This document shows positions 18,050 through 25,436 of a DNA stretch of 64,000 bases, one piece after another (position 1 is the stretch's first letter; every line of letters begins with the position of its first letter). Both the position numbers and the translations under genes were made by a program. Origin of the DNA: Hydrogenophaga taeniospiralis CCUG 15921 (GTDB taxonomy: Bacteria > Pseudomonadota > Gammaproteobacteria > Burkholderiales > Burkholderiaceae_C); NCBI RefSeq assembly GCF_001592305.1, contig NZ_BCWR01000023.1:30539-94538 (forward strand), in the 5' to 3' direction. The notes beneath the pieces are model-generated. The model was not told the origin of the DNA and made no database searches. It saw only the letters and a program-made list of their open reading frames with translations.

Positions 18050-19198
18050 TCAGTGTTCGCTGGACACGGCGGTGGCATAGCCGTGGGTCTTGAGCAGCGC
18101 GTGGCGTTGTGCGTCGGTCAGATCGGAGGCCACCATCTCCGTCACCATCTCCTGCAGCGCGATCTGCGGCACCCAGCCCAGCTTGGCCTTGGCATTGGCC
18201 GGGTCGCCCAGCAGGGTCTCCACTTCGGTCGGTCGGAAGTAGCGCGGGTCCACCTTCACGATCACGTCGCCGGGTTGGAGCGCCGGGGCCTTGTCGCCTT
18301 CGACCGTCTGTACGATGGCCTGCTCGTTCACGCCTTCACCCTCGAAGCGCAGGGTGATGCCCAGTTCCTGGGCGGCCATGTCGATGAACTGGCGCACGCT
18401 GTACTGCACGCCGGTGGCGATGACGAAGTCCTCGGGCCTGTCCTGCTGCAGCATCATCCATTGCATGCGCACGTAGTCCTTGGCGTGGCCCCAGTCGCGC
18501 AGCGAGTCCAGGTTGCCCATGTAGAGGCAAGGCTCCAGGCCCTGGGCGATGTTGGCCAGGCCGCGCGTGATCTTTCGCGTGACGAAGGTTTCGCCGCGGC
18601 GCGGGGACTCGTGGTTGAACAGGATGCCGTTGCAGGCATACATGCCGTAGGCCTCGCGGTAGTTCACCACGATCCAGTACGCGTAGAGCTTGGCCACGGC
18701 GTAGGGGCTGCGCGGGTAGAAAGGCGTGGTTTCCTTCTGCGGGATCTCTTGCACCAAGCCGTAGAGCTCGGAGGTGCTGGCTTGGTAGAAGCGGGTCTTC
18801 TTCTCCAGCCCGAGGATGCGGATGGCTTCGAGCAGGCGCAGCGCGCCCAGGCCGTCCACGTCGGCGGTGTATTCGGGACTCTCGAAGCTCACGGCCACAT
18901 GGCTCTGCGCGCCCAGGTTGTAGATCTCGTCGGGCTGGGTCTCCTGCACGATGCGGATCAGGTTGCTGGTATCGCTCAGGTCGCCGTAGTGCAGGTGGAA
19001 GCGCGCGTCGTCGATGCCGGGGTCCTGGTAGATGTGGTCCACGCGCTGGGTGTTGAACTGGCTGCTGCGGCGCAGAATGCCGTGCACGGTGTAGCCCTTG
19101 CCGAGCAGCAGCTCGGCAAGGTAGGAACCGTCTTGCCCCGTGACGCCCGTGATGAGGGCGACCTTGGATGTGTTGTCTGCTGAGGAGGTGCTGTTCAT
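18050..19198 (-). CDS. gmd: GDP-mannose 4,6-dehydratase
   Basis: 382 residues, full length. It converts GDP-mannose to GDP-4-keto-6-deoxymannose. Visible: the NADP-binding GVTGQDGSYLAELLLGKGY, the conserved GDLSDTSNL, the catalytic region STSELYGLVQEIPQKE with YAVAKLYAYW (YxxxK), and the nucleotide-binding VDPRYFRPTEV near the end. The start overlaps the stop of fcl by 4 bp (ATGA). Together the two make GDP-L-fucose. Confidence 0.97.
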   Translation of the reverse strand: MNSTSSADNTSKVALITGVTGQDGSYLAELLLGKGYTVHGILRRSSQFNTQRVDHIYQDPGIDDARFHLHYGDLSDTSNLIRIVQETQPDEIYNLGAQSHVAVSFESPEYTADVDGLGALRLLEAIRILGLEKKTRFYQASTSELYGLVQEIPQKETTPFYPRSPYAVAKLYAYWIVVNYREAYGMYACNGILFNHESPRRGETFVTRKITRGLANIAQGLEPCLYMGNLDSLRDWGHAKDYVRMQWMMLQQDRPEDFVIATGVQYSVRQFIDMAAQELGITLRFEGEGVNEQAIVQTVEGDKAPALQPGDVIVKVDPRYFRPTEVETLLGDPANAKAKLGWVPQIALQEMVTEMVASDLTDAQRHALLKTHGYATAVSSEH

Positions 19199-20181
19199 GC
19201 GGGAACCGGAGCGTGGTGTTTCTGGAAGTCCGCGTAGGCGAGCGCCAGCCCTTTTCGGAGGTCCACGCGGGGCCTCCAGCCCATGCCGAGCAGCTTGTCG
19301 CTGTCCAGCAGCTTGCGGGGCGTGCCGTCGGGTTTGCTGGTGTCGAACACGATCTCGCCTTCGTAGCCCACCGCTTCGCCCACGCGCCGGGCCAGTTCGG
19401 CGATGGTCACGTCTTCGCCAAAGCCCACGTTGATGTGGCTCTGCATGGGGGAGGTGTTGTTGTCGTATGCGCTCTTGGGCAGGTTCATGACGTGCACGCA
19501 GGCCGAGGCCATGTCGTCCACATACAGGAACTCGCGCCGGGGGGTGCCGGTGCCCCAGATGACGACCTGGGCCGCGCCCTCTTCCTTGGCTTCGTGGAAG
19601 CGGCGGATCAGCGCCGGGATGACGTGGCTGTTCTGGGGGTGGTAGTTGTCGCCCGGGCCGTACAGGTTGGTGGGCATCACGCTGCGGTAGTCCACGCCGT
19701 GGCTGCTGCCGTATTGGCGGTTGTAGCTCTCGCAGAGCTTGATGCCGGCGATCTTGGCCATGGCGTAGGGCTCGTTCGTGGGTTCGAGGGCGCCCTGCAT
19801 CAGCGCGCCCTCGGCCATGGGTTGCGGTGCGAGCTTGGGGTAGATGCAGCTGGAGCCCAGGAACAGCAGCTTGCGCACCCCGTTGAGGAAGGCGGCGTCC
19901 ACCACGTTGGCTTGCACCATGAGGTTGTCGTAGATGAACTCGGCCGGGTAGGTGTTGTTGGCGTAGATGCCGCCGACCTTGGCCGCCGCGAGGTAGACCT
20001 GGTCGGGCTTCTCGCGGGCAAAGAAGGCGCGCACGGCCGCCTGGTCCGTCAGGTTGAGCTCGTCGTGGGTGCGGCCGACGATGCGGTCCAGCGGCTGGCC
20101 ATTGGCCACGAGTTGACGCACGATGGCCGAGCCAACGAGGCCACGGTGACCAGCCACATAGATTTTCGGGAAGGCGTTCAT
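19195..20181 (-). CDS. fcl: GDP-L-fucose synthase
   Basis: 328 residues, full length. This epimerase/reductase completes GDP-L-fucose synthesis. The NADP motif is AGHRGLVGSAI, the Ser region is FLGSSCIYPK, and YAMAK supplies the Tyr and Lys of the YxxxK dyad. The middle has NLYGPGDNYHPQNSHVIPALI. AAAGGA stands before the ATG. It lies between manC and gmd, which share its pathway. Confidence 0.97.
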   Translation of the reverse strand: MNAFPKIYVAGHRGLVGSAIVRQLVANGQPLDRIVGRTHDELNLTDQAAVRAFFAREKPDQVYLAAAKVGGIYANNTYPAEFIYDNLMVQANVVDAAFLNGVRKLLFLGSSCIYPKLAPQPMAEGALMQGALEPTNEPYAMAKIAGIKLCESYNRQYGSSHGVDYRSVMPTNLYGPGDNYHPQNSHVIPALIRRFHEAKEEGAAQVVIWGTGTPRREFLYVDDMASACVHVMNLPKSAYDNNTSPMQSHINVGFGEDVTIAELARRVGEAVGYEGEIVFDTSKPDGTPRKLLDSDKLLGMGWRPRVDLRKGLALAYADFQKHHAPVPA

Positions 20182-20214
20182 GGTGGGTCCTTTCAGGGCG
20201 TGGAAAAAATGGGT

Positions 20215-21666
20215 TCAGGCGAGAACGGGCACGCGGCCGTAGGCGTCTTCCAGGCGGACGATGTCGTCTTCGCCGAGGTAGCTGCCGGACTGCACTTCGA
20301 TCATTTCCAGCTCCAGCCGGCCGGGGTTGCGCAGGCGGTGCACCTCGCCGATGGGGATGTAGGTGGACTGGTTCTCGGACAGCAGGAAGGTCTCGCTGCC
20401 GCGGGTGACCTCGGCCGTGCCCTTGACGACGATCCAGTGTTCGGCGCGGTGGTGGTGCTTCTGCAGGCTGAGGCTGGCGCCGGGCCGCACGCCGATGCGC
20501 TTGACCTGGAAGCGCTCGCCCAAGTCGATGCTGTCGTACCAGCCCCAGGGGCGGGCCACCTTGCGGTGGATCACGGCCTGGGCGCACTCCAGGCTCTCCA
20601 GCTGGGCCACCACGTCCTTGACCTGTTCGGCGCAGTCGCAGTGGGCCACCAGCAGGGCGTCGGGCGTGTCGATGATGAACAGGTTCTTGGTGCCGAGCGC
20701 GACCACCGGGCGGTGGGGTGCGTGGATGTAGGTGTCTTGCGAGAGCGGGGCGAAGCCCTGGCCCTGGATGCGGTTGCCGTCGGCGTCGGCGGGCGTGAGT
20801 TCGGCCACGGCGTTCCAGCTGCCGACATCGCTCCAGGCGCCGGTGTAGGGCACCACGGCCACCTGGGCATGGTGCTCCATGACGGCGTAGTCGATGCTCT
20901 GCGAGCGGCAGGCGGCGAAGGCGCCGGGCAGGGGTGTGACCCATTGCAGCCCTGCTCCGCGCTGGGCCGCAGCGGCCGGCTCGACCTGCGCGGGCAAGGC
21001 CTCGCGGCAGCCGGCGAGGATGTCGGGCGCGTGTTGCTGCAGGGCCTGCAGCAGGGCGCTGGCGCGGCACAGAAAGATGCCCGCGTTCCACAGGACCTGG
21101 CCGCTCATCAGCAGCTGCAGGGCCTTGTCGGCGCCGGGCTTTTCGATGAAGCGCTCGACCTGCAGGGCACCGTCGGCCCGGGGGGCGCCGTGCTCGATGT
21201 AGCCATAGGCCGTGCTCGGCGCGCTGGGCACGATGCCGAAGGTGACGATGGCGCCACCCTCGGCCGCGGCCACACCTTGCTCGATGGTGCGGGCGAAGGC
21301 CGCGGCGTCGGGAATGTGGTGGTCCGACGGGCAGAACAGCAGCAGGGCCTCGGGCTCGCCGTTCTGCGCCGACAGCAGGGCGGCCAGCGCCATGGCGGCG
21401 GCGGTGTTGCGCGCCACGGGCTCCAGGATCACCTGGGCCGCGCCGGGTGGTTTTTGCAGCGCGTCGGCCACCATGAAGCGGTGGGCTTCGGCGGTGACGA
21501 CCATGAGGCCGGGGCCGAGCGGACGCACGCGGTCCAGCGTGAGCTGCAGCAGGCTCTTGCCGCCGATCAGCGGCACGAACTGCTTGGGCAGGCTCTTGCG
21601 ACTCAGGGGCCACAGACGGGTGCCGGCGCCGCCGCAAAGGATGACGGGGGTGATCGTGGTGCTCAT
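20215..21666 (-). CDS. manC: Mannose-1-phosphate guanylyltransferase / mannose-6-phosphate isomerase
   Basis: 483 residues, the usual bifunctional type II PMI-GMP (ManC/AlgA/XanB). The N-terminal signature ILCGGAGTRLWPLSRKSLPKQF binds GTP and mannose-1-phosphate. The C-terminal cupin domain has RPWGWYDSI and LSLQKHHHRAEHWIVVKG, which hold the metal of the isomerase. It supplies GDP-mannose for gmd and for mannose units. The ATG at 21666 starts directly on the conserved sequence; longer forms would add unrelated residues. Confidence 0.96.
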   Translation of the reverse strand: MSTTITPVILCGGAGTRLWPLSRKSLPKQFVPLIGGKSLLQLTLDRVRPLGPGLMVVTAEAHRFMVADALQKPPGAAQVILEPVARNTAAAMALAALLSAQNGEPEALLLFCPSDHHIPDAAAFARTIEQGVAAAEGGAIVTFGIVPSAPSTAYGYIEHGAPRADGALQVERFIEKPGADKALQLLMSGQVLWNAGIFLCRASALLQALQQHAPDILAGCREALPAQVEPAAAAQRGAGLQWVTPLPGAFAACRSQSIDYAVMEHHAQVAVVPYTGAWSDVGSWNAVAELTPADADGNRIQGQGFAPLSQDTYIHAPHRPVVALGTKNLFIIDTPDALLVAHCDCAEQVKDVVAQLESLECAQAVIHRKVARPWGWYDSIDLGERFQVKRIGVRPGASLSLQKHHHRAEHWIVVKGTAEVTRGSETFLLSENQSTYIPIGEVHRLRNPGRLELEMIEVQSGSYLGEDDIVRLEDAYGRVPVLA

Positions 21667-21796
21667 GGTTTGAGATTGGTTTGAGGTGGCAGGTGTCCAA
21701 CAAGGCCGGCAAGGCCGTGGCCATTGGCGGGATTCCGAAACGGCAAGCGCGGCGCGGGGCGTGTACGGGTGGCGCGGGGCTGGGGAATGGCGGGTC

Positions 21797-23374
21797 TCAG
21801 CAGGCACCCTCTTGCCGCAGCACCACGCGCACGGTGCGCAGCATGATCACGAGGTCGTACCAGAGCGACCAGTTGCGCACGTACCAGAGGTCCATGTTGA
21901 TGCGGTGCTGGAAGGTGCTGGCGCTGCGGCCACTGATCTGCCACAGGCCGGTGATGCCGGGGCGGGCCTTGCCGTAGGCCGCGATGCTCTTGCCGTATTC
22001 GCCGAGTTCGCGGGCCAGCAGCGGGCGCGGTCCCACCAGGCTCATGTCGCCTTTGAGCACGTTGATGAGCTGGGGCAACTCGTCGATGCTGGTGCGGCGG
22101 ATGAAGTTGCCGATGGGGGTGATGCGTGGGTCGTTGGCGAGCTTGAAGTTGCTGGCCAGGTATTGCACGTAGAGTTTTTCGTTCTCGGTTTTCCACCGCT
22201 CCAGGGCGCCGTCGGCGTCCATCACCATGCTGCGGAACTTGATGAAGTCGAACAGCTGGCCGTCCACCCCCACGCGCTTTTGCACGAAGAAGACAGGGCC
22301 TGCGTCGTCGCGCTTGATGCGCCACGCGACCCAGGCAAACAGCGGCGCGAGCAGCACCAGCAGGGCGGCGGCGCCCACGATGTCGAGCACCCGCTTGAGC
22401 ACTTGCGGGCCGCGGCGGTTGAGGTTGTTGCGGGCGCGCAGCAGCAACACTTCGTGGCTGAAGAAGTGCGAGACCTCCATGCCGTAGATGGGCAGGCCGC
22501 CGAGCGCGGGCACCATGACGAGATCGTCGCGGGTGAGCATGAGCTCTTGCGCGAGTTCGCGCAGCCAGTTGTTGTCGCGGATGCCGAGCACGCCCACCAG
22601 CTGGTGGGGCCCGGGCCGGGCCAGGAACGCGCGCACGCCCGGGGTGAGCGCGGTGGGCGCGGCCATCTGGCCACCGCCGAGATTGACCAGCCGCGCGCCG
22701 GGGTCGGGGCAGACGACGGCCACGGGCCTGTAGCCCAGCAGTGGCTCGCTGGCCAGGGCGGCGGCGGCTTTTTCCACGTCGTCGGGGTGGCCGATCAGCA
22801 CGTAGGGCTGGGTGAGCAGGCCGGCGCGCAGCAGGCCGGTGCGCACGGCCAGGCGCGCCAGCGGCAGCAGGACGAGCGCAAGGCCCCAGGTGGCGCCGGT
22901 CCACAGGCGCGAAAGCGGCCACTTGGCGAGGTACATGACCATGGCGTCGAGCAGTGCCGCGAGCACGATGACCTGGATCATCTGGCGCGCTTCGTCCCAC
23001 CAGGGCTTTCGCCGGTGGGCGGTGTAGTGGCCCTGCACGGTCCACATCCAGCTCACCATGGTCAGGGCAATGGCCGCGAACAGCGTGGGGCGCAGGTGGC
23101 CGTTGGTGGCCCACCAGATGTTCATGGCCTGCGAGAGGCTCACGTCGTCGCGGAACCACGCCGGCAGACGCCCGGCGACGAAACACAGGGCGAGCACGCT
23201 CAGGTCGGTGAGCACCAGCCAGGCTTTGACCTGCTGCTGGCGCCGGCCGAGGTCGGCCCACGGGGCCAGGCTGCGGGCGAGGTCGTGTTCGTTGTAGAGA
23301 GGGACGACCCGACCCGGGCTGCCTTCAGCCGGTGAAGGGGCGGCCTCGATCGTGTGGGTGCGTGCGCGGGCCAT
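21797..23374 (-). CDS. Undecaprenyl-phosphate sugar-1-phosphate transferase (WcaJ/WbaP type)
   Basis: 525 residues. It starts each repeat unit by moving a hexose-1-phosphate to undecaprenyl phosphate. Four N-terminal membrane segments (for example AWLVLTDLSVLALCFVAG and TLFAAIALTMVSWMW) are followed by a cytoplasmic CoA-binding-like domain. A fifth hydrophobic segment then leads into the catalytic part: GPVFFVQKRVGVDGQLFDFIKFRSM, TSIDELPQLINVLKGDMSLVGPRP and ARPGITGLWQISGRS. Whether glucose or galactose is moved is not certain. It is the first gene of the EPS run. The ATG at 23374 is preferred to a 5' extension rich in Arg and Cys. Confidence 0.93.
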   Translation of the reverse strand: MARARTHTIEAAPSPAEGSPGRVVPLYNEHDLARSLAPWADLGRRQQQVKAWLVLTDLSVLALCFVAGRLPAWFRDDVSLSQAMNIWWATNGHLRPTLFAAIALTMVSWMWTVQGHYTAHRRKPWWDEARQMIQVIVLAALLDAMVMYLAKWPLSRLWTGATWGLALVLLPLARLAVRTGLLRAGLLTQPYVLIGHPDDVEKAAAALASEPLLGYRPVAVVCPDPGARLVNLGGGQMAAPTALTPGVRAFLARPGPHQLVGVLGIRDNNWLRELAQELMLTRDDLVMVPALGGLPIYGMEVSHFFSHEVLLLRARNNLNRRGPQVLKRVLDIVGAAALLVLLAPLFAWVAWRIKRDDAGPVFFVQKRVGVDGQLFDFIKFRSMVMDADGALERWKTENEKLYVQYLASNFKLANDPRITPIGNFIRRTSIDELPQLINVLKGDMSLVGPRPLLARELGEYGKSIAAYGKARPGITGLWQISGRSASTFQHRINMDLWYVRNWSLWYDLVIMLRTVRVVLRQEGAC

Positions 23375-23647
23375 GTCAGCGCCTGCTGTGGAAGGGGTTG
23401 ACCGAAGGGTGGGCCCCATGCAGGTGCATGGCTTGCACTCGCATGGCGCGCGGGGACGTCTGGTGGCTGAAGCACGGCATACATGGACATCCTGGGTTCG
23501 TTGGGTTGTGCGCGGGGCATGAAGCCCTGCGCTCGTCTTTTTCATTGTTAGGACGCGCAACGAGGTCGCATGTAACGAGCTTTGAGTTAATCCAACAAGG
23601 ATTGCGATGGATCGAATCCTTGTTTCATGCCCTGCCTGGGGCGCGCC
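23375..23647. promoter_or_regulatory. Upstream region of the EPS operon with a large palindrome
   Basis: 273 bp without a gene, between the first EPS gene and the IS element. At 23594-23624 there is an inverted repeat with perfect 10-bp arms (AACAAGGATT and AATCCTTGTT) and an inner CGAT/ATCG pair. It could be a regulator-binding site or a hairpin. At 23563-23577 stands AGGTCGCATGTAACG, a motif found again at 24809-24823 and, with two extra bases, at 4602-4618. No clear -35/-10 pair was found. Control of the EPS operon probably lies here. Confidence 0.55.
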
Positions 23648-24806
23648 GGTGCGGTGCGCCGTAATTGATTGAACTTATGGTCTCAGGCAAACTCCAGCGC
23701 TTCAGGAGGTTGAAGCGATGCGGGTTGCCGAGGCGATTGAGCTGGATGCGCAAACCGAGCAGGGACTGCGCACGCTGTCCAAGGGACGGCGGGTCGAGGC
23801 GCGTGTGCAGCAACGTGCCAGCGTCATCCTGCTGGCGGCGCAGGGCTGGCAGAACAAGGACATCGCCGACGAGGTCAAGCTCGACCGGCGGCAGGTGGCG
23901 TTGTGGCGGCGTCGCTTCATTGAAGGCGGCCTCCAGGCATTGCTGCAGGATGCCTCGCGTCCGGGGCGCACACCGAGCGTGACGCCCGAGGTCGAGTCGC
24001 ACATCCTGAGCACGACGCTGCACAAGCAACGGGCTGCGACCACGCACTGGAGCACACGCAGCCTGGCGGCGCATCTGGGCCTGAGCGCCACGACCATCCG
24101 CCGGGTGTGGCAGCGCAATGGAATCAAGCCGCACTTGCAAGACACCCAGGTCTTACGCACGCCTCCTCGCTTCGAGGACGAGCTGGTCGATGTCGTGGGG
24201 CTCTACATGAACCCGCGCGAGCATGCACTGGTGCTCAGCTGTGGCGAGAAGATCCAGATTCAGGCGCTCAACCGCATCGAGCCCGGACGCGCCGGCACCA
24301 TGACCCACGACCACAAGCGCAACGGCACGACAACGCTGTTTGCCGCGCTCAACACGCTGGACGGAACGGTGATCTCGATGTGCCAGGACCGGTATCGCCA
24401 CGAGGAGTGGCTCAGGTTCTTGCGCCTGATCGATCGCAAGACGCCCAAGCACCTGAAGTTGCACCTGATCGTCGACAACGACACAACCTCCAATGACCCC
24501 GAGGTCCAAGCCTGGCTGGCCGAACACCCACGCGTGGTCATGCACCCCACCCCTGCCAACACCTCATGGTTGAACATGGTCAAGCGCTTCCTCCGCGGCA
24601 TCTTCGAGCATCGCATCAGACGCGATAGCTTCACCAGCGTGGCCGAACTCCAGCAAGCCATTGCGCAGTACATCGAACATCACCATAAAAGACCCAAATC
24701 GTTCATCTGGACTGCCAGCGCGTCGGATATCGCCAGAGTCAGCCGCGCCAAGGCCGTGCTGGCGCGCCTCGGGCGATAAGTACAGAACAAATTGGCGCAC
24801 CCCGCC
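23648..24806 (+). mobile_element. IS630-family insertion sequence
   Basis: 1159 bp, the usual size for IS630 elements. The ends are imperfect 31-bp inverted repeats at 23648-23678 and 24776-24806, matching at 20 of 31 positions, with the blocks GGTGCGCC and ACTTAT shared. The tnp stop codon lies inside the right repeat. IS630 elements normally duplicate a TA target, but no TA flanks these ends, so the copy is old, rearranged or bounded slightly differently. It separates the EPS operon from the fibre locus. Confidence 0.8.
23718..24779 (+). CDS. IS630-family transposase, intact frame but catalytic residues lost
   Basis: 353 residues with an N-terminal helix-turn-helix region (ILLAAQGWQNKDIADEVKLDRRQV) and an RNase H-like DDE domain. 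AGGAGG precedes the ATG. In the family the first Asp lies in a DEKSQIQAL-like motif; here it reads CGEKIQIQAL, with Gly for Asp. The second Asp is kept in LIVDNDTTSND, though the family's THK is lost. The last Glu, normally in SWLNxVERFF, is Lys in SWLNMVKRFL. The frame is undisturbed, so it may still bind DNA but should not transpose. Confidence 0.9.
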   Translation: MRVAEAIELDAQTEQGLRTLSKGRRVEARVQQRASVILLAAQGWQNKDIADEVKLDRRQVALWRRRFIEGGLQALLQDASRPGRTPSVTPEVESHILSTTLHKQRAATTHWSTRSLAAHLGLSATTIRRVWQRNGIKPHLQDTQVLRTPPRFEDELVDVVGLYMNPREHALVLSCGEKIQIQALNRIEPGRAGTMTHDHKRNGTTTLFAALNTLDGTVISMCQDRYRHEEWLRFLRLIDRKTPKHLKLHLIVDNDTTSNDPEVQAWLAEHPRVVMHPTPANTSWLNMVKRFLRGIFEHRIRRDSFTSVAELQQAIAQYIEHHHKRPKSFIWTASASDIARVSRAKAVLARLGR

Positions 24807-24808
24807 TG

Positions 24809-24823
24809 AGGTTCCATGTAACG
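24809..24823. repeat. CATGTAACG motif, copy near the right end of the IS
   Basis: AGGTTCCATGTAACG, 13 of 15 bases identical to AGGTCGCATGTAACG at 23563-23577 and in the same orientation. A third copy with a 2-base insertion is at 4602-4618. All three lie in gene-free DNA of the EPS region. Function unknown; a regulator site is one possibility. Confidence 0.4.
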
Positions 24824-24896
24824 GGTGCCGTCATGTGAGCGTGGGGTTTACATCCCGAAACCCGTTTTCGTGGACGAGCGACCACGAAGCGGGGGC

Positions 24897-25376
24897 TCAG
24901 ATGGCCGAGATATCGGTCTGCACCGGCCAGTTCAGGGCGTTGGCGCCGCTGTCGCTGGTGCCAAAGCGGTGTTGCAGCAGCACGGTGTAGCGTCCCGGGC
25001 GGGTGCCGCAGAGGCGGTAGCCGTTGGTTGCAGGGCTGAGCTGGATGCCGCTTTGTGGGGCGGTCTGCACCTCCCAGGTGCCGAGTTGGGGGGCGGTGCG
25101 CTGCAGCGAGACGCAAAAACCCCGCTTCATGGTGGACAGCACCACCAGGCGCTGCTGGGCGCTGGCCTCGCCGTCGACGAAGGCGTCGAGCAGCTGCGGG
25201 TGGCTGTTTTCCAGCACGCGGATCACCGGCGGGACGATGATGCGGATGTCCAGCGTCGCACTGGCGCTCAGGGCGGTCGATGTGCTCGCGCTCTCGCCCA
25301 TGCTGGCGGCCGGACTGAACAACAGGCCGAGCGCCGCCAGAAAAGACGGCAACAAGGGGCGAAGTGGCGCGGACAT
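24897..25376 (-). CDS. Small secreted protein of the fibre locus, possible subunit
   Basis: 159 residues with a signal peptide (MSAPLRPLLPSFLAALGLLF, cut near SMGES). The mature start ATLDIRIIVPPVIRVLEN resembles the start of the pilin-like protein at 29526-30110 (ARLDLRVVIPRVLFLG). Two cysteines (GFCVSL, RLCGTR) could form a disulfide, and the end, GRYTVLLQHRFG, has beta-sandwich character. I do not recognise a named family. As last gene of the locus, 60 bp after the barrel gene, it may be a tip or anchor subunit; that is inference. Confidence 0.65.
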   Translation of the reverse strand: MSAPLRPLLPSFLAALGLLFSPAASMGESASTSTALSASATLDIRIIVPPVIRVLENSHPQLLDAFVDGEASAQQRLVVLSTMKRGFCVSLQRTAPQLGTWEVQTAPQSGIQLSPATNGYRLCGTRPGRYTVLLQHRFGTSDSGANALNWPVQTDISAI

Positions 25377-25436
25377 GCCACCTGTATCGGCCGCCCGTGG
25401 CCCAACTTGATGGTGACCGATGGCCGGTCTGCAGGC

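Noticed and set aside
23569..24823. CATGTAACG on both sides of the IS read as a 9-bp target duplication
   Set aside because: The inverted repeats that define the IS ends lie 70 bp and 8 bp inside these copies, IS630 elements duplicate only TA, and a third copy exists near 4610.
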